From a bacterium (lineage in GTDB: Bacteria > Actinomycetota > Acidimicrobiia > Spongiisociales > ZC4RG35): a DNA stretch of 64,000 nucleotides. Positions within the stretch are counted from its first letter, which is position 1; each line of letters starts with the position of its first letter. The notes under the pieces are model-generated. The model searched no databases and was not told the origin of the DNA. It worked only from the letters and a program-made list of their open reading frames with translations. Shown piece by piece: positions 43,100-52,951 of this stretch. The translations under genes and the position numbers were made by a program. The stretch spans positions 1-64,000 of the forward strand of contig JAPPFC010000044.1 in the NCBI GenBank assembly GCA_028824015.1, read 5' to 3'.

Positions 43100-44656
43100 T
43101 TACTCCCGGATCAGGGTGCGGGCTTGCTCCCTGACATACGATCGCATATACCAGGGACCACCGCTTCCGGCGCCTGATGTGCCTGAGCCCTTCCAACCAC
43201 CGAAGGGCTGGATGTCGGGCCAGGCGCCGGTGGTGGAACCCGCCCGGCGGTTTGCGTACACCACCCCGGCCTCGATCCTTTGGAAGAACCGGTCCACCTC
43301 CTCGTCGGTGCCGGCGAATACCCCGGCGGTGAGTCCGAAGATGGTGTCGTTGGACTTGTCGATTCCCTCGTCCAGGGAGTCAACCGCGGTGACGGCTACG
43401 AACGGCACGAACAGTTCCTTCTCCCAAACCCAGGACTCCTGGGGAGCGGTGACCACAGTGGGCTGGAGGAAGTTCCCCCTGGCCAGATCCCCGTCTGTGA
43501 CGACCTCGCCGCCGGACAGAACCTCGCCGCCGGCCTCTTTCACCTCGGCCACGGCCGAGCGGAACCGCTCCACCGCCTCCTGGTCGATGACCGGTCCCAG
43601 GAAGATCTCACGCCGGCGGGGGTCGCCGACTTCGATCTCGGCGGTCTTCTGGGTGAGGAGGTCCACGAACTCCTCGAATGCCGGGCGCTCGACATACACC
43701 CTGGAGTTGGCCGAGCACTTCTGTCCCGAGAGCCCGAATGCTGCCCTCATCACCCCTTCGGCTGCCAGGTCCAGATCGGCGGAAGCAGTCACCACTGCCG
43801 GGTTCTTTCCCCCCATCTCGCAGACCACCGGCTTGGGGCGGCTGGCTGCCACGGTCCGGTACAGGTACATTCCGACGTCGTAGGAGCCGGTGAACGTGAC
43901 GCCGTCCACATCGTCGCTGTGGGCGAGACGGTCGCCCGCCTCATCGCCACCGGTGATCACCTGGAGGGCGCCCGAGGGCAGTCCGGCGCGGAAGAAGATG
44001 TCGGCCAGGAGCAGGGAGCCCAGAGCACCCGTGTTGGACGGCTTCAGCACCACGGTGTTTCCGGTCAGGAGAGCGGCCGACGTAGGGCTGGCCACCAGCG
44101 CCATCGGGAAGTTGAAGGGGGAGATGATCGCCCACACACCCCAGGGGCGGAGTACCGAACGGTTGGTGTCCCCCACCCCGTACGCTCCCATCGCCCTCTC
44201 CAGTCCTCCAGCTTCCTCCAGCCAGTCGCAGTAGTAGTGAGCGAAAGCCGCCCCCTCGGAGACATCCCCCAGGGCCTCGAGCCGGTTCTTGCCGATCTCC
44301 AGGCTCAGGAACCCGGCCAAGAGCGGGGTCTCATCCTCCATGATCTCCGCGGCCCGGCGGACGATCGCCACCCTTTCCTGCCAGGGGGTGGCTTCCCACT
44401 CAGTCTGGAAGGCGCGAGCGGTCGCTATGGCGTCGTCGACATCGTCGTCGGAAGCCTGCGAATATATCCCCACCACCACTTCGGAATCGATGGGAGAGCG
44501 TTCCACGTAAGTCTCTTCGGTGAACCGCTTCTCGCCGTCGATGATGAGCGGGTGGGTCTGGCCGATCTGCGCGGTGGCCGCCGCCAGTCCGTCTTCATAG
44601 GCCTGGTGAAGCGCCGGATCGTCGGCCGACATGGTGGCGTAAGTGATCTTTCCCAT
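43100..44656 (-). CDS. 1-pyrroline-5-carboxylate / aldehyde dehydrogenase
   Basis: A 518-residue NAD-dependent aldehyde dehydrogenase. NFPMALVASPTSAALLTGNTVV, the EMGGKNPAVV general-base Glu, GQKCSANSRVYV with the catalytic Cys, and KELFVPFVAV match L-glutamate-gamma-semialdehyde (P5C) dehydrogenases, which finish proline degradation to glutamate. The ATG at 44656 has AAGGAA 5 nt upstream. The divergent neighbour is a proline racemase/hydroxyproline epimerase, supporting a proline or hydroxyproline pathway. Alpha-ketoglutarate-semialdehyde dehydrogenase is the main alternative. Confidence 0.88.
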   Translation of the reverse strand: MGKITYATMSADDPALHQAYEDGLAAATAQIGQTHPLIIDGEKRFTEETYVERSPIDSEVVVGIYSQASDDDVDDAIATARAFQTEWEATPWQERVAIVRRAAEIMEDETPLLAGFLSLEIGKNRLEALGDVSEGAAFAHYYCDWLEEAGGLERAMGAYGVGDTNRSVLRPWGVWAIISPFNFPMALVASPTSAALLTGNTVVLKPSNTGALGSLLLADIFFRAGLPSGALQVITGGDEAGDRLAHSDDVDGVTFTGSYDVGMYLYRTVAASRPKPVVCEMGGKNPAVVTASADLDLAAEGVMRAAFGLSGQKCSANSRVYVERPAFEEFVDLLTQKTAEIEVGDPRRREIFLGPVIDQEAVERFRSAVAEVKEAGGEVLSGGEVVTDGDLARGNFLQPTVVTAPQESWVWEKELFVPFVAVTAVDSLDEGIDKSNDTIFGLTAGVFAGTDEEVDRFFQRIEAGVVYANRRAGSTTGAWPDIQPFGGWKGSGTSGAGSGGPWYMRSYVREQARTLIRE

Positions 44657-44747
44657 GGTTATTCCTTTTCCCCTTGAACTGTGGTTGGAAGACGGAGTAA
44701 ATTTTAGCAGGCTTCCAAAACACCACCTCCGATCGGAGACCCCGACC

Positions 44748-45770
44748 ATGAGCTTTCGCCGTCGCCTACATGTGATCGACTCTCACACCGCCGGGGAGCC
44801 GACCCGGGTGGTGACCGAGGGGTTTCCCGAACTGGAGGGAGACTCGCTAGAGGAGATGGAGGCAGACCTGGTCTCCAGACACTGGGATGTCGCTCGGATG
44901 CTGGTCGGCGAGCCGCGGGGACACGCACCCACCCACGCCGTCCTGCCGCTGCCCCCTTTTCGCTCCGACGCCGACCTCTCGATCCTGATCCTGTCGTCGC
45001 TGGGGTCGCTGACCATGTGCGGGCATGCCCTGATCGGGACCGTGACCACCCTGGTGGAAACCGGCAGGATCCAGCCGACCGAACCGGTCACGAGGGTGGC
45101 GGTGGAGACTCTGAGCGGCCTGGTGATGGCGGATGCCCATGTCGAAGGAACCAAGGTCCGGGCCGTGACCTTCCAGGGTGTGCCCTCCTGGGTGGCCGTT
45201 ACCGGACTGGAAGTGGCGGTCGACGGACAGACCTTCGAGGCGGATCTGGGCTTCGGAGGAATCTGGTACGCCTTGGTGAGCGTCGAGCAGACGGGACTGA
45301 GGATTGCGGTCGACAGCATACCCAGCCTGGTGGCCCTCAGCCATCGCATCCGCCTCGCGGTGAACCGGGTGCTCTCCGCGGGCGCCGGATGGCCCCCCGG
45401 TACACCGGACCAGGTGGACCAACTCCTCTTCTTCGGACCTCCGGTCAGTCCCGGCGCCGACGGGCAGAACATGGCCACCTCCACCGGCCTGGGATTCGAC
45501 CGCTCTCCCTGCGGAACGGGAAGCTGTGCGCGCATGGCGCGGGCGCACGCCCGGGGAGAACTGGCGGTGGGTGACACCTTCGTGCACGAGAGCGTGCTCA
45601 ACACCATGTTCACGGGGACCGTCGAGGCGGAGACGGAGGCCTACGGACGGAAGGCGATCATCCCCACCATCACCGGCTCGGCCTATCTCACCGCCTTCAG
45701 CCAACTGGTGCTCGACAGCCACGACCCCCTGGGAGAGGGGATCTTCATCCCGGCGGCGGGGGGAACCTAA
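44748..45770 (+). CDS. Proline racemase / 4-hydroxyproline 2-epimerase family
   Basis: A 340-residue PLP-independent racemase. VIDSHTAGEPTRVV, the first catalytic Cys in TMCGHALIG and the second in SPCGTGSCARMA are both present, as in proline racemase and hydroxyproline epimerase (in trans-3-hydroxyproline dehydratases the first Cys is Ser or Thr). The ATG at 44748 has GGAGA upstream. It is divergent from P5C dehydrogenase across 91 bp that must hold both promoters. Hydroxyproline from collagen-like material is a plausible substrate. Confidence 0.9.
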   Translation: MSFRRRLHVIDSHTAGEPTRVVTEGFPELEGDSLEEMEADLVSRHWDVARMLVGEPRGHAPTHAVLPLPPFRSDADLSILILSSLGSLTMCGHALIGTVTTLVETGRIQPTEPVTRVAVETLSGLVMADAHVEGTKVRAVTFQGVPSWVAVTGLEVAVDGQTFEADLGFGGIWYALVSVEQTGLRIAVDSIPSLVALSHRIRLAVNRVLSAGAGWPPGTPDQVDQLLFFGPPVSPGADGQNMATSTGLGFDRSPCGTGSCARMARAHARGELAVGDTFVHESVLNTMFTGTVEAETEAYGRKAIIPTITGSAYLTAFSQLVLDSHDPLGEGIFIPAAGGT

Positions 45771-46261
45771 GGCTCGACCGGCTCGTACCAGCCGGAGCCG
45801 AAGATCAGTCCGTCGTGGAGGACCACCCAGGCGTGCTTCCGCTGCTCCTCCCCGGTGTCGGGATTCACGAAGACGTAGGAGACCCAGTGGCCGTCCCCGG
45901 TGGCCGCCAGCATGTCGTCGCCGTAGAAGTGGCCGGTTGAGTCCACCCGCAGGGCCGGGTCGCGGTATCTGAAATCCGGATTGTGATGCCCGATGGTGTA
46001 GCCGTTCTCGTCGATGATGAACACGTACCACTGCCCGTCGACGTTCATGGGAGTGTTGTGATAGGCGATGGTGAGTTCCCGGCCGTCCTGCTGGTAGCGC
46101 TCGATGGCTTGCTCCACCACATGCTGGGTGTATGCGGCCGGGTCGTCCTTGCTGGGAGTGTCGTTGCCGGTGAGCGCCCGAAACCCGATCAGGACCACCA
46201 GCATCACCGCCACCAGGATCAGCATCTGGGTAGACGAACTGCGCTTCTTCCGGGTAGTCAT
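45767..46261 (-). CDS. Membrane-anchored Cache-domain protein
   Basis: A 164-residue protein with one N-terminal transmembrane helix (MLILVAVMLVVLIGFRAL) and an extracytoplasmic single-Cache domain. GQWYVFIIDENGYTIGHHNPDFRYRD, then W-V-SYVFVNPDTGEEQRKHAWVV, is the typical ligand-binding core of small-molecule sensors. No kinase, cyclase or methyl-accepting domain follows, so it may be a stand-alone sensor or receptor. It is convergent with the racemase gene and overlaps its stop by 4 bp. Confidence 0.75.
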   Translation of the reverse strand: MTTRKKRSSSTQMLILVAVMLVVLIGFRALTGNDTPSKDDPAAYTQHVVEQAIERYQQDGRELTIAYHNTPMNVDGQWYVFIIDENGYTIGHHNPDFRYRDPALRVDSTGHFYGDDMLAATGDGHWVSYVFVNPDTGEEQRKHAWVVLHDGLIFGSGWYEPVEP

Positions 46262-46319
46262 TGGATGCTCAACCTGCTCCGAGAACCTCTTCACCAACGC
46301 AGGATAACTGCCGGGCGGT

Positions 46320-47366
46320 TTAGCCCGGCCTGATCACCTCGCCCCGGCGGGAAGACTCGTACAGCGCTTCCATCACGGCCATGGTCCGGCGTCCCTCCCA
46401 ACCGTCGACCAGGGGTGGGCGGCCCTCGGCCACCGCAGCAACGAAGTCCTCCATCTGTTGGAAGTGCAGGGTGGGGTCTGCATAACCGCTGGAGGTGAGG
46501 GTGTCGCCCCGGTCGACCGATCCGGCCTCCAACAACTCTTGGATCTCCCGGGTGGGCCCGCCCGGGACGTCCCATCGAGCCAGGTCGTCGTCCACCATGC
46601 CCACGGTCCCCTCCGTGCCGCGGATAACGAGGCTCCGGGGCTCCGGGTTGACCGTGGCCGTGGAGCTCGCCACCGTGGCCAGGACTCCGTTCCGGAAGCG
46701 CACCACCCCCAGCGTGAGGTCCTCGACCTCTATGCGGTGAAGGGCGGTGGTGGTGTAGAACCCCGCCACCGACTCGACGTCTCCCAGCATCCAGACCATC
46801 AGGTCCAGGATGTGGCTGGTCTGGGTAACCAGCGAGCCTCCCCCCTCCGACGCCCACTTGCCTCTCCACTCCGCAGAGTTGTAGTAGGCCTGGGAGCGGA
46901 AACACAGGTCCCGGCACTCGGCCACCAGCGGTTGGCCGATCAGTCCCCCCGTCACCGCCTCTCTCATCCGCAGGGCCCCCTCCATGAAGCGGTACATGAA
47001 GATCACCCCCAGGGTCACCCCGGCCTCGTCGCAGGCCGCGATCATGCGGTCTGCGTCGGCCACGCTGGTGGCGATCGGCTTCTCGGTTAGAACGTGAAGA
47101 CCCCGAGCGGCGGCGGCGACCGTCATCGGGGCATGATCCCCGGTGGGCGTGGCCAAACAGACCGCGTCGATGCCGGGAGCCTCCAACAGATCACGCCAGT
47201 CGGTGAACACCTGCGGCACGCCGTACTCCCGGGCGAACCCGGCGGCATTCTCCCGGTTGCGGGAACACACCGCAACCAACCGGGCGCCGCCGGGCCGCAT
47301 CGCCAGCGCTCCCGCGAACAGATGCCCCGCCCCTCCGGTGCCCACCAGGCCGAACCGCAGGCTCAT
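46320..47366 (-). CDS. Gfo/Idh/MocA-family NAD(P) oxidoreductase
   Basis: A 348-residue protein with an N-terminal Rossmann motif (FGLVGTGGAGHLFAGAL) and CLATPTGDHAPMTVAAAARGLHVLTEKPIA with the conserved EKP Lys. A C-terminal dimerisation domain contains GGGSLVTQTSHILDLMVWML, whose DxxxH-like His is typical of sugar and inositol dehydrogenases. It oxidises a polyol or sugar derivative; the substrate is not fixed. Divergent from the NicX-like gene. Confidence 0.9.
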   Translation of the reverse strand: MSLRFGLVGTGGAGHLFAGALAMRPGGARLVAVCSRNRENAAGFAREYGVPQVFTDWRDLLEAPGIDAVCLATPTGDHAPMTVAAAARGLHVLTEKPIATSVADADRMIAACDEAGVTLGVIFMYRFMEGALRMREAVTGGLIGQPLVAECRDLCFRSQAYYNSAEWRGKWASEGGGSLVTQTSHILDLMVWMLGDVESVAGFYTTTALHRIEVEDLTLGVVRFRNGVLATVASSTATVNPEPRSLVIRGTEGTVGMVDDDLARWDVPGGPTREIQELLEAGSVDRGDTLTSSGYADPTLHFQQMEDFVAAVAEGRPPLVDGWEGRRTMAVMEALYESSRRGEVIRPG

Positions 47367-47455
47367 GACAGGGGATGAAAAGTAGCCGAGCGCCGCATCG
47401 GAATCAAGGACACCCCCTTAACATTACGAGGCACCAACCCGACAAAGGAGTCAAA

Positions 47456-48505
47456 GTGCGTCGAGTTCCAAACACTTCCGCGGCCGGAGCGGAACTGGTT
47501 CCCCTCTTCCGGGATCAGTTGCTGCTCTGCGACGTGAAGCCGGGCGAGACCGTGCTGGGCTTCACCGACACCATGAGCAACGACGCCTACACGACCGCGC
47601 TCGGCGCCGCGGCCCGCGTGCTGGGCGCCACTTTCTTCCAGATCGTGGTCTCCGGCGACGAGGATTGGATGAAGTCCGAGGCGATCATCGACGCATGGAA
47701 GGGCTCCGACTTGGTGGTGGGGATGCTCACCACCGGTTGGATATACAGCGATGCTCACAACGCGGCCCTCGACGCGGGGGCGCGCACCCTGATGATCGAG
47801 GAGCCCGAGGACATACTGGCGCGGATGTTCCCCACTACCGAGATCCGGCGCCGGGCGGAGGTCAGCCAGAGACTCATGGAGGCGGGGACCACCCTCCGGC
47901 TCGAGTCGGAGGCCGGCACCGACCTGACCCTCAGCTACGAGGGACGTCCGGTGGGAATCCAATATGGCTACTCCGACACGCCCGGACGCTGGGACCACTG
48001 GCCGTCGGGACAGGTGGCGGTGGCCCCCCTCGAACACTCGGCGGAGGGCACCCTGGTGCTCGACGAGGCCGACTGCATGATCAACCTGGGAAGGTACGTG
48101 ATGTCACCCATCCGCCTGGAGATTCGGGAAGGGAGCATCGTCTCGATCGACGGCGCAGCCGACGCCCGCCTGGCAAAGGACTACTTCGAGCTTCCCCGGG
48201 ACGCCCGGTCCTACGGGGTCTCCCACATCGGCTGGGGCTATGAGCACCGGGCCAACTGGAACGCCCTGGGCCTGCGCTTCTGGGAAGGCGGAGGCGTGAT
48301 GGACGTCGAGAGCTACTACGGCAACATGCTGATCGCCTTCGGCGCCAACTACATGCGAGGACTGGACGGGGAGAACCGGGTTCCATTCCACTTCGACATC
48401 CCCACCCTCAACCACTCGATCTGGGTCGACGACACCCAGATCATCGACCGGGGTAACTTCGTCATCCCCGAACTGCAACTCGACTACCAGGAAGGCAGCG
48501 ACTAG
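47456..48505 (+). CDS. NicX/aminopeptidase-T-like metalloenzyme
   Basis: A 349-residue protein from the GTG at 47456, which has AAAGGAG 5 nt upstream. It resembles the leucyl-aminopeptidase/2,5-dihydroxypyridine 5,6-dioxygenase group: GETVLGFTDTMSNDAYTTALGAAAR at the N terminus, GTLVLDEADCMINLG in the middle and SHIGWGYEHRANWN with the His/Glu metal ligands near the C terminus. It may cleave an aromatic ring or a peptide-like bond. The downstream amidohydrolase abuts it (TAGTG), so the two act together, plausibly in nitrogen-heterocycle breakdown. Confidence 0.7.
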   Translation: MRRVPNTSAAGAELVPLFRDQLLLCDVKPGETVLGFTDTMSNDAYTTALGAAARVLGATFFQIVVSGDEDWMKSEAIIDAWKGSDLVVGMLTTGWIYSDAHNAALDAGARTLMIEEPEDILARMFPTTEIRRRAEVSQRLMEAGTTLRLESEAGTDLTLSYEGRPVGIQYGYSDTPGRWDHWPSGQVAVAPLEHSAEGTLVLDEADCMINLGRYVMSPIRLEIREGSIVSIDGAADARLAKDYFELPRDARSYGVSHIGWGYEHRANWNALGLRFWEGGGVMDVESYYGNMLIAFGANYMRGLDGENRVPFHFDIPTLNHSIWVDDTQIIDRGNFVIPELQLDYQEGSD

Positions 48506-49740
48506 TGACCAATCTCGTAATCCGCAACGCCGAACTACTGGACTGCACCGGAGCCGACCCGCGGGCCGGTGTGGACGTGGCGGTATCGGGTTCCCTGATC
48601 GCAGACATCGGACCGGGCGTGGGAAGTTCCCCCGATCAGGTGATCGACGGAACCGGCCTGACCCTCATGCCCGGGCTGACCGACGCCCACGTCCACATGG
48701 GTCTGGTGGATCCGGCCGGCGGGATCGGCGACCTGCCCTGGATCGACTACGTGTTCACCGTGCGGGGCGTCATCGAGAACACCCTCCAGGAGGGATTCAC
48801 CACCGTCCGGGACGCGGGGGGACTCGACCCCCACTGGGCGCGGCTCTCGGAGCAGGGAGTGATCGACGGCCCCCGGATCCTCCCTTCGGGGTCGGTGCTG
48901 TCCCAGACCGGAGGTCACGGGGACCTGCGTCCCGCCCACCACATCGCCCACCCCCGCGGGAGCATCCCCGGCCTGTCGGCCACCCCCGAGATCGTGGACG
49001 GGGTGGACCAGGTGCGCCGGGCGGCAAGGGAGCAACTCCGAAAGGGCGCCACCCAGATCAAGGTGTTCAGTTCCGGGGGCGTCCTCTCCCCCACCGACCC
49101 CTTCGACAGCCTCCAGTTCAGCTACGCCGAACTCCGGGCGGCGGTGGAGGCGGCGGCCGACTGGCACACCTACGTGCTGGCACACTGCCACACCTCCGAC
49201 GCCATCCGCCGGGCGCTGACCGCCGGCATCCGCTCCATCGAGCACGCCAGCATCCTGGATGAGGACGCGGCTCAGAAGATCTTGGATGCCAACGCTTTCG
49301 CGGTCGTAACCCTGTCGGTGAAGTACGACCTCTTGGGCGATCCGGAGGGAGCGAGACTCACGCCCGCACAGTTGACCAAGCTCAAAGCGGTCGAGTCCGC
49401 CGTACACCGGAGCCTCGAGATCATGGGAGAGACCGGACTCAAGGTGGGCTCGGGCTCGGACATCGTCGGACCTCTCCAGGACCGCCGCGGCCGGGAATTG
49501 CCCCACAAGGCCAATTTCATGAGCCCCGCCGAGGCGATCGCCACCGCCACCACCGGCAACGCCGAACTGTTCTACATGGAAGACCGGATCGGCACGGTGG
49601 AGGTGGGCAAGGAAGCCGACCTGATCCTGGTGGACGGCAATCCCCTGGACGAGATCGAAGTCTTGGCCGAACCCGACCGGATCGTGGCCGTGATCAAAGG
49701 CGGCCGCATCTACAAGGACACCCAGGGAAGGGCTGGCTGA
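48505..49740 (+). CDS. Amidohydrolase-family metal-dependent hydrolase
   Basis: A 411-residue imidazolonepropionase/prolidase-like amidohydrolase. HVH metal motif in GLTDAHVHMGLVDP, a likely carboxylated Lys in ATQIKVFSSGGV, His ligands in LAHCHTSDAI and SIEHASILDE, the catalytic Asp in VGSGSDIVGP, and GTVEVGKEADLILVDG at the end. The start GTG shares its G with the previous stop codon (TAGTG), implying translational coupling with the NicX-like gene. Substrate is unknown; cyclic amides or N-acyl dipeptides fit the group. Confidence 0.88.
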   Translation: MTNLVIRNAELLDCTGADPRAGVDVAVSGSLIADIGPGVGSSPDQVIDGTGLTLMPGLTDAHVHMGLVDPAGGIGDLPWIDYVFTVRGVIENTLQEGFTTVRDAGGLDPHWARLSEQGVIDGPRILPSGSVLSQTGGHGDLRPAHHIAHPRGSIPGLSATPEIVDGVDQVRRAAREQLRKGATQIKVFSSGGVLSPTDPFDSLQFSYAELRAAVEAAADWHTYVLAHCHTSDAIRRALTAGIRSIEHASILDEDAAQKILDANAFAVVTLSVKYDLLGDPEGARLTPAQLTKLKAVESAVHRSLEIMGETGLKVGSGSDIVGPLQDRRGRELPHKANFMSPAEAIATATTGNAELFYMEDRIGTVEVGKEADLILVDGNPLDEIEVLAEPDRIVAVIKGGRIYKDTQGRAG

Positions 49741-49796
49741 ACCCACTCTCCCCCTGAGATCCCCATCGGGATACCGGGCCGCACCCAGCTTTGGAC

Positions 49797-50126
49797 TCAG
49801 GTCTGGATGGAGATGCGCTCGTCCTCGAACACGGCCACCAGTTCCAAGTGACCACCCATTCCCTCCACAACGTGGCGGACAGTGGAAAGAAGGTTGTCGT
49901 TAGCGGCTTCCATTGCCGAGATGGAAGACCGGGCACGGGCTAGGCGCTCGGCGAGTTCCTGCTGGGTGAGATTTCGGCGCCTTCGCAATTCCTTCAGGCT
50001 CAATGCCACGGCATCAGCCTGCGCTCGTGCCTTGATGGCGTCGATCCGGGCGCGGCGATCCGGCCCGATCCCTCCGACAATGTCCCTGAACTTGCGATAG
50101 CCGATTGGAGCCTGTTCTTTTGTCAT
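49797..50126 (-). CDS. XRE-family HTH regulator (HigA-like)
   Basis: A 109-residue protein with a Cro/C1-type helix-turn-helix (LKELRRRRNLTQQELAERLARARSSISAMEAA) in its second half, preceded by a helical extension. This is the layout of HigA-type antitoxins, though no complete toxin gene is next to it. ATG 50126 has AGGAA upstream; an in-frame ATG at 50198 would add 24 residues and lies where a leaderless message would start. Confidence 0.8.
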   Translation of the reverse strand: MTKEQAPIGYRKFRDIVGGIGPDRRARIDAIKARAQADAVALSLKELRRRRNLTQQELAERLARARSSISAMEAANDNLLSTVRHVVEGMGGHLELVAVFEDERISIQT

Positions 50127-50203
50127 AGGATTCCTTCTTGCTTCAACGCTTTGAGAGCAGTCGGCAAACCGGTCCGTGCCATTGATCTCCCATCGCATGC
50201 CTC

Positions 50204-50232
50204 AACATAGATCGAACGCTATTGAGAGTCAA
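50204..50232 (-). promoter_or_regulatory. Near-consensus promoter of the HTH gene
   Basis: On the minus strand: TTGACT (50227-50232), a 17-bp spacer, TATGTT (50204-50209). Transcription would start next to the ATG at 50198, 5 nt past the -10, so the mRNA could be leaderless for a longer HTH protein or carry a ~70-nt leader to the ATG at 50126. Confidence 0.6.
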
Positions 50233-50305
50233 CCCGATGTTTTGACACTCCCGATGCCAGCACGGGCGGACCCGCTTTAGATTTTTTCTTTTTCTCTGCA
50301 AGTGG

Positions 50306-52315
50306 TCAGGCCAGGATCTGGGAGAGTTGGCGGCGCTCTTTCTTGAGTTCGGCGACCTCGTCGCGGAGCCGGGCGGCGTACTCGAAGCGCAGTTCGGCGG
50401 CGGCTTCGCGCATCTCCTCCTCCAGGGAGAGGATCACCCGGGAGAGGTCGTCGCCGGTCAGGTCGATTACCTCCCGTTCCGCCCGGGATGAGCGGCGTCT
50501 CTCCACCGACGGCGCTTCGGAGGAGACCAACTCCAGGATGTCGGAGATGCGCTTTCGGATGGTCTGCGGATCGATCCCGTGGCGGGCGTTGTACTCCAAC
50601 TGGCGGCTCCGGCGCCGGTTGGTCTCCCCTATCGCCCTCTCCATGGACGAGGTGACCTCGTCGGCATACATCACCACCTGCCCGTCCACGTTGCGAGCCG
50701 CCCGTCCGATGATCTGGATGAGTGAGGTGTCGGAGCGCAGGAAACCCTCCTTGTCGGCGTCGAGGATCGCCACCAGGGACACTTCGGGCAGGTCCAGGCC
50801 TTCTCGTAGCAGGTTGATGCCCACCAGGACGTCGAAGTCGCCCATCCGGAGTTCCCGGAGTATCTGCACCCTCTCCAGGGTGTCTATCTCCGAGTGCAGG
50901 TACCTGGCGCGCACTCCCATCTCCAGCAGGTAGTCGGCCAGGTCCTCGGCCATCTTCTTGGTGATGGTTGTGACCAGGACCCGCTGGTCAGCGGCCGCCC
51001 GCTGGCGGATCTCGGCCAGCAGATCGTCGATCTGGCCCCTGGTGGGCCGGACGATCACCTCGGGGTCGACCAGCCCGGTGGGACGGATGAGGAGTTCCAC
51101 GGGCTGGGGACATCGCTGCCGTTCGAATGGTCCGGGGGTGGCGGACATGCAGATCACCTGCCCGGTGCGGTCCAGCCACTCATCGAATCGGAGCGGGCGG
51201 TTGTCCAGGGCGGACGGCAGACGGAACCCGTGCTCCACCAGCACCTCCTTTCGGCTCCGGTCGCCCTCGTACTGGCCGCCGATCTGGGGAAGGGTGATGT
51301 GGGATTCGTCGATGATGGTTATGTAGTCGTCCGGGAAGTAGTCCAATAGCGTGTATGGGGGTTCTCCCGGCTCGCGCCCGTCCAGGTAGCGGGAGTAGTT
51401 CTCGATGCCCGCGCAGTAGCCGATCTCTCGCATCATCTCGAGGTCGTAGTTGGTCCGCATCCTGAGCCGCTGGGCCTCCAGGAGCTTTCCCTCGCTCTCC
51501 AACTCGGCAAGCCTCCCGGCCAACTCCTGCTGGATTCCCCGGATGGCCTCGGCCATCCGCTCCTCGGGAGTCACGTAGTGGGTGGCCGGGAAGACGTGAA
51601 GCTCTTTCATCTCCGAGATCACATCCCCGGTGATCGGGTTCAGGGAGACGATCCGCTCCACCTCGTCGCCGAAGTACTCCACCCGCACCACGTTCTCCTG
51701 ATAGGCCGGGAAGATGTCAAGGGTGTCTCCCTTCACCCGGAATCGGCCGCGGGTGAGACTGACCTCGTTGCGGTTGTACTGGAGCATCACTAGGCGGCGC
51801 AGCGCCTCGGACATGGGGAACTCCACTCCCCGGATCAGACGCAGGAGTTGTCCCTCGTACTGCTCGGGGGAACCCAGCCCGTAGATGCAGGAGACCGAGG
51901 CCACGATGATCACGTCGTCTCGCACCATCAGCCCCGAAGTGGCGGAGTGACGAAGCCCGTCGATCTCGTCGTTGATGGAGGAGTCCTTCTCTATGTATGT
52001 GTCGGTCTGGGGCATGTACGCCTCGGGCTGGTAGTAGTCGTAGTAGGAGACGAAGTACTCCACCCGGTTATCCGGGAAGAACTGGCGGAACTCGTTGGCC
52101 AACTGGGCGGCCAGGGCCTTGTTGGGAGCGATCACCAGCGCGGGCCGCTGGGCCTTCTCGATGGTCCACGCCACGGTGGCGGACTTGCCCGAGCCGGTGA
52201 TTCCCAGGAGCGTCTGGAACCGCTCGCCCTCATCCAGGCCCCTGGCCAGAGAGGCGATCGCGGAGGGTTGGTCGCCCGAGGGGGCGAAGTCGGCTTTGAC
52301 CTCAAAACGATTCAT
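50306..52315 (-). CDS. uvrB: Excinuclease ABC subunit B
   Basis: The 669-residue helicase-like subunit of nucleotide-excision repair. Walker [14 protein letters not shown], the beta-hairpin region [20 protein letters not shown], the DEAD-like box [10 protein letters not shown], motif V/VI with [15 protein letters not shown] and [10 protein letters not shown], and a C-terminal UVR domain ([20 protein letters not shown]) are all present. Length is normal. It lies 22 bp after coaE on the same strand. Confidence 0.97.
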   Translation of the reverse strand: MNRFEVKADFAPSGDQPSAIASLARGLDEGERFQTLLGITGSGKSATVAWTIEKAQRPALVIAPNKALAAQLANEFRQFFPDNRVEYFVSYYDYYQPEAYMPQTDTYIEKDSSINDEIDGLRHSATSGLMVRDDVIIVASVSCIYGLGSPEQYEGQLLRLIRGVEFPMSEALRRLVMLQYNRNEVSLTRGRFRVKGDTLDIFPAYQENVVRVEYFGDEVERIVSLNPITGDVISEMKELHVFPATHYVTPEERMAEAIRGIQQELAGRLAELESEGKLLEAQRLRMRTNYDLEMMREIGYCAGIENYSRYLDGREPGEPPYTLLDYFPDDYITIIDESHITLPQIGGQYEGDRSRKEVLVEHGFRLPSALDNRPLRFDEWLDRTGQVICMSATPGPFERQRCPQPVELLIRPTGLVDPEVIVRPTRGQIDDLLAEIRQRAAADQRVLVTTITKKMAEDLADYLLEMGVRARYLHSEIDTLERVQILRELRMGDFDVLVGINLLREGLDLPEVSLVAILDADKEGFLRSDTSLIQIIGRAARNVDGQVVMYADEVTSSMERAIGETNRRRSRQLEYNARHGIDPQTIRKRISDILELVSSEAPSVERRRSSRAEREVIDLTGDDLSRVILSLEEEMREAAAELRFEYAARLRDEVAELKKERRQLSQILA

Positions 52316-52337
52316 CGCTCCTCCGAATCGTATCGGA

Positions 52338-52928
52338 TCAGTGGGACAGAATGCCCAACTCCCGGGCAGCCCTTTTTACCTCTTCGGCAAGGGCATCCCG
52401 ACCCGACCGGTTGGAGACCACCAGGTCGGCCAGTTCCAGCCATTCGCGGCGGGGGCGCTGGGAGTCCATGCGGCGACGGATGTCCCCCTCGCTCATTCCC
52501 CGCTCCCTCAGACGGGTCCGGATGGTCTCGGGCTCCGCGTCCACCACCAGCACCGGCCAGTCGGGCATAACCAGGTCGGAAGGGGCTGATATCTCGACGG
52601 CCACCGGGCGGTCGGGATGGCGGTCGACCTCCCGGAACAGGCGGGCGCGGATGTGAGGATGCGTCATCGCCATCAGTTCGGTGAGCTGACCGGCGTCGGC
52701 GAAGACAATCCTTCCCAGTGCGGACCGGTCGATCCTCCCTCCGGTGACCACCCGGGGCCAGCGGGCCGCCACCTGGGCGAAGGCCTCGCCATCGGGCCGC
52801 AGCACCGCATGCCCCAGAGAGTCCGCATCGATCACGGCCGTTCCCAGCGCGTGGAGGAGGGAACACACCAGGCTCTTGCCCGAACCGATCCCTCCGGTCA
52901 CCACCACCCGGGGAGGAGTCCCGCTCAT
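52338..52928 (-). CDS. coaE: Dephospho-CoA kinase
   Basis: A 196-residue P-loop kinase that makes CoA from dephospho-CoA. P-loop [26 protein letters not shown], the LID-proximal RMDSQ and the C-terminal [14 protein letters not shown] all fit. It sits between rpsA and uvrB, an arrangement common in actinobacteria. Confidence 0.95.
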   Translation of the reverse strand: MSGTPPRVVVTGGIGSGKSLVCSLLHALGTAVIDADSLGHAVLRPDGEAFAQVAARWPRVVTGGRIDRSALGRIVFADAGQLTELMAMTHPHIRARLFREVDRHPDRPVAVEISAPSDLVMPDWPVLVVDAEPETIRTRLRERGMSEGDIRRRMDSQRPRREWLELADLVVSNRSGRDALAEEVKRAARELGILSH

Positions 52929-52951
52929 CTACCCGCGCCGGTTCCTCGGGG

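Noticed and set aside
50126-50198. Remnant of a RelE/HigB toxin in front of the HTH gene
   Set aside because: The few residues in the leader (WEINGTDRF and, in another frame, LPTALKALKQEG) look faintly toxin-like but are too short to support a call.
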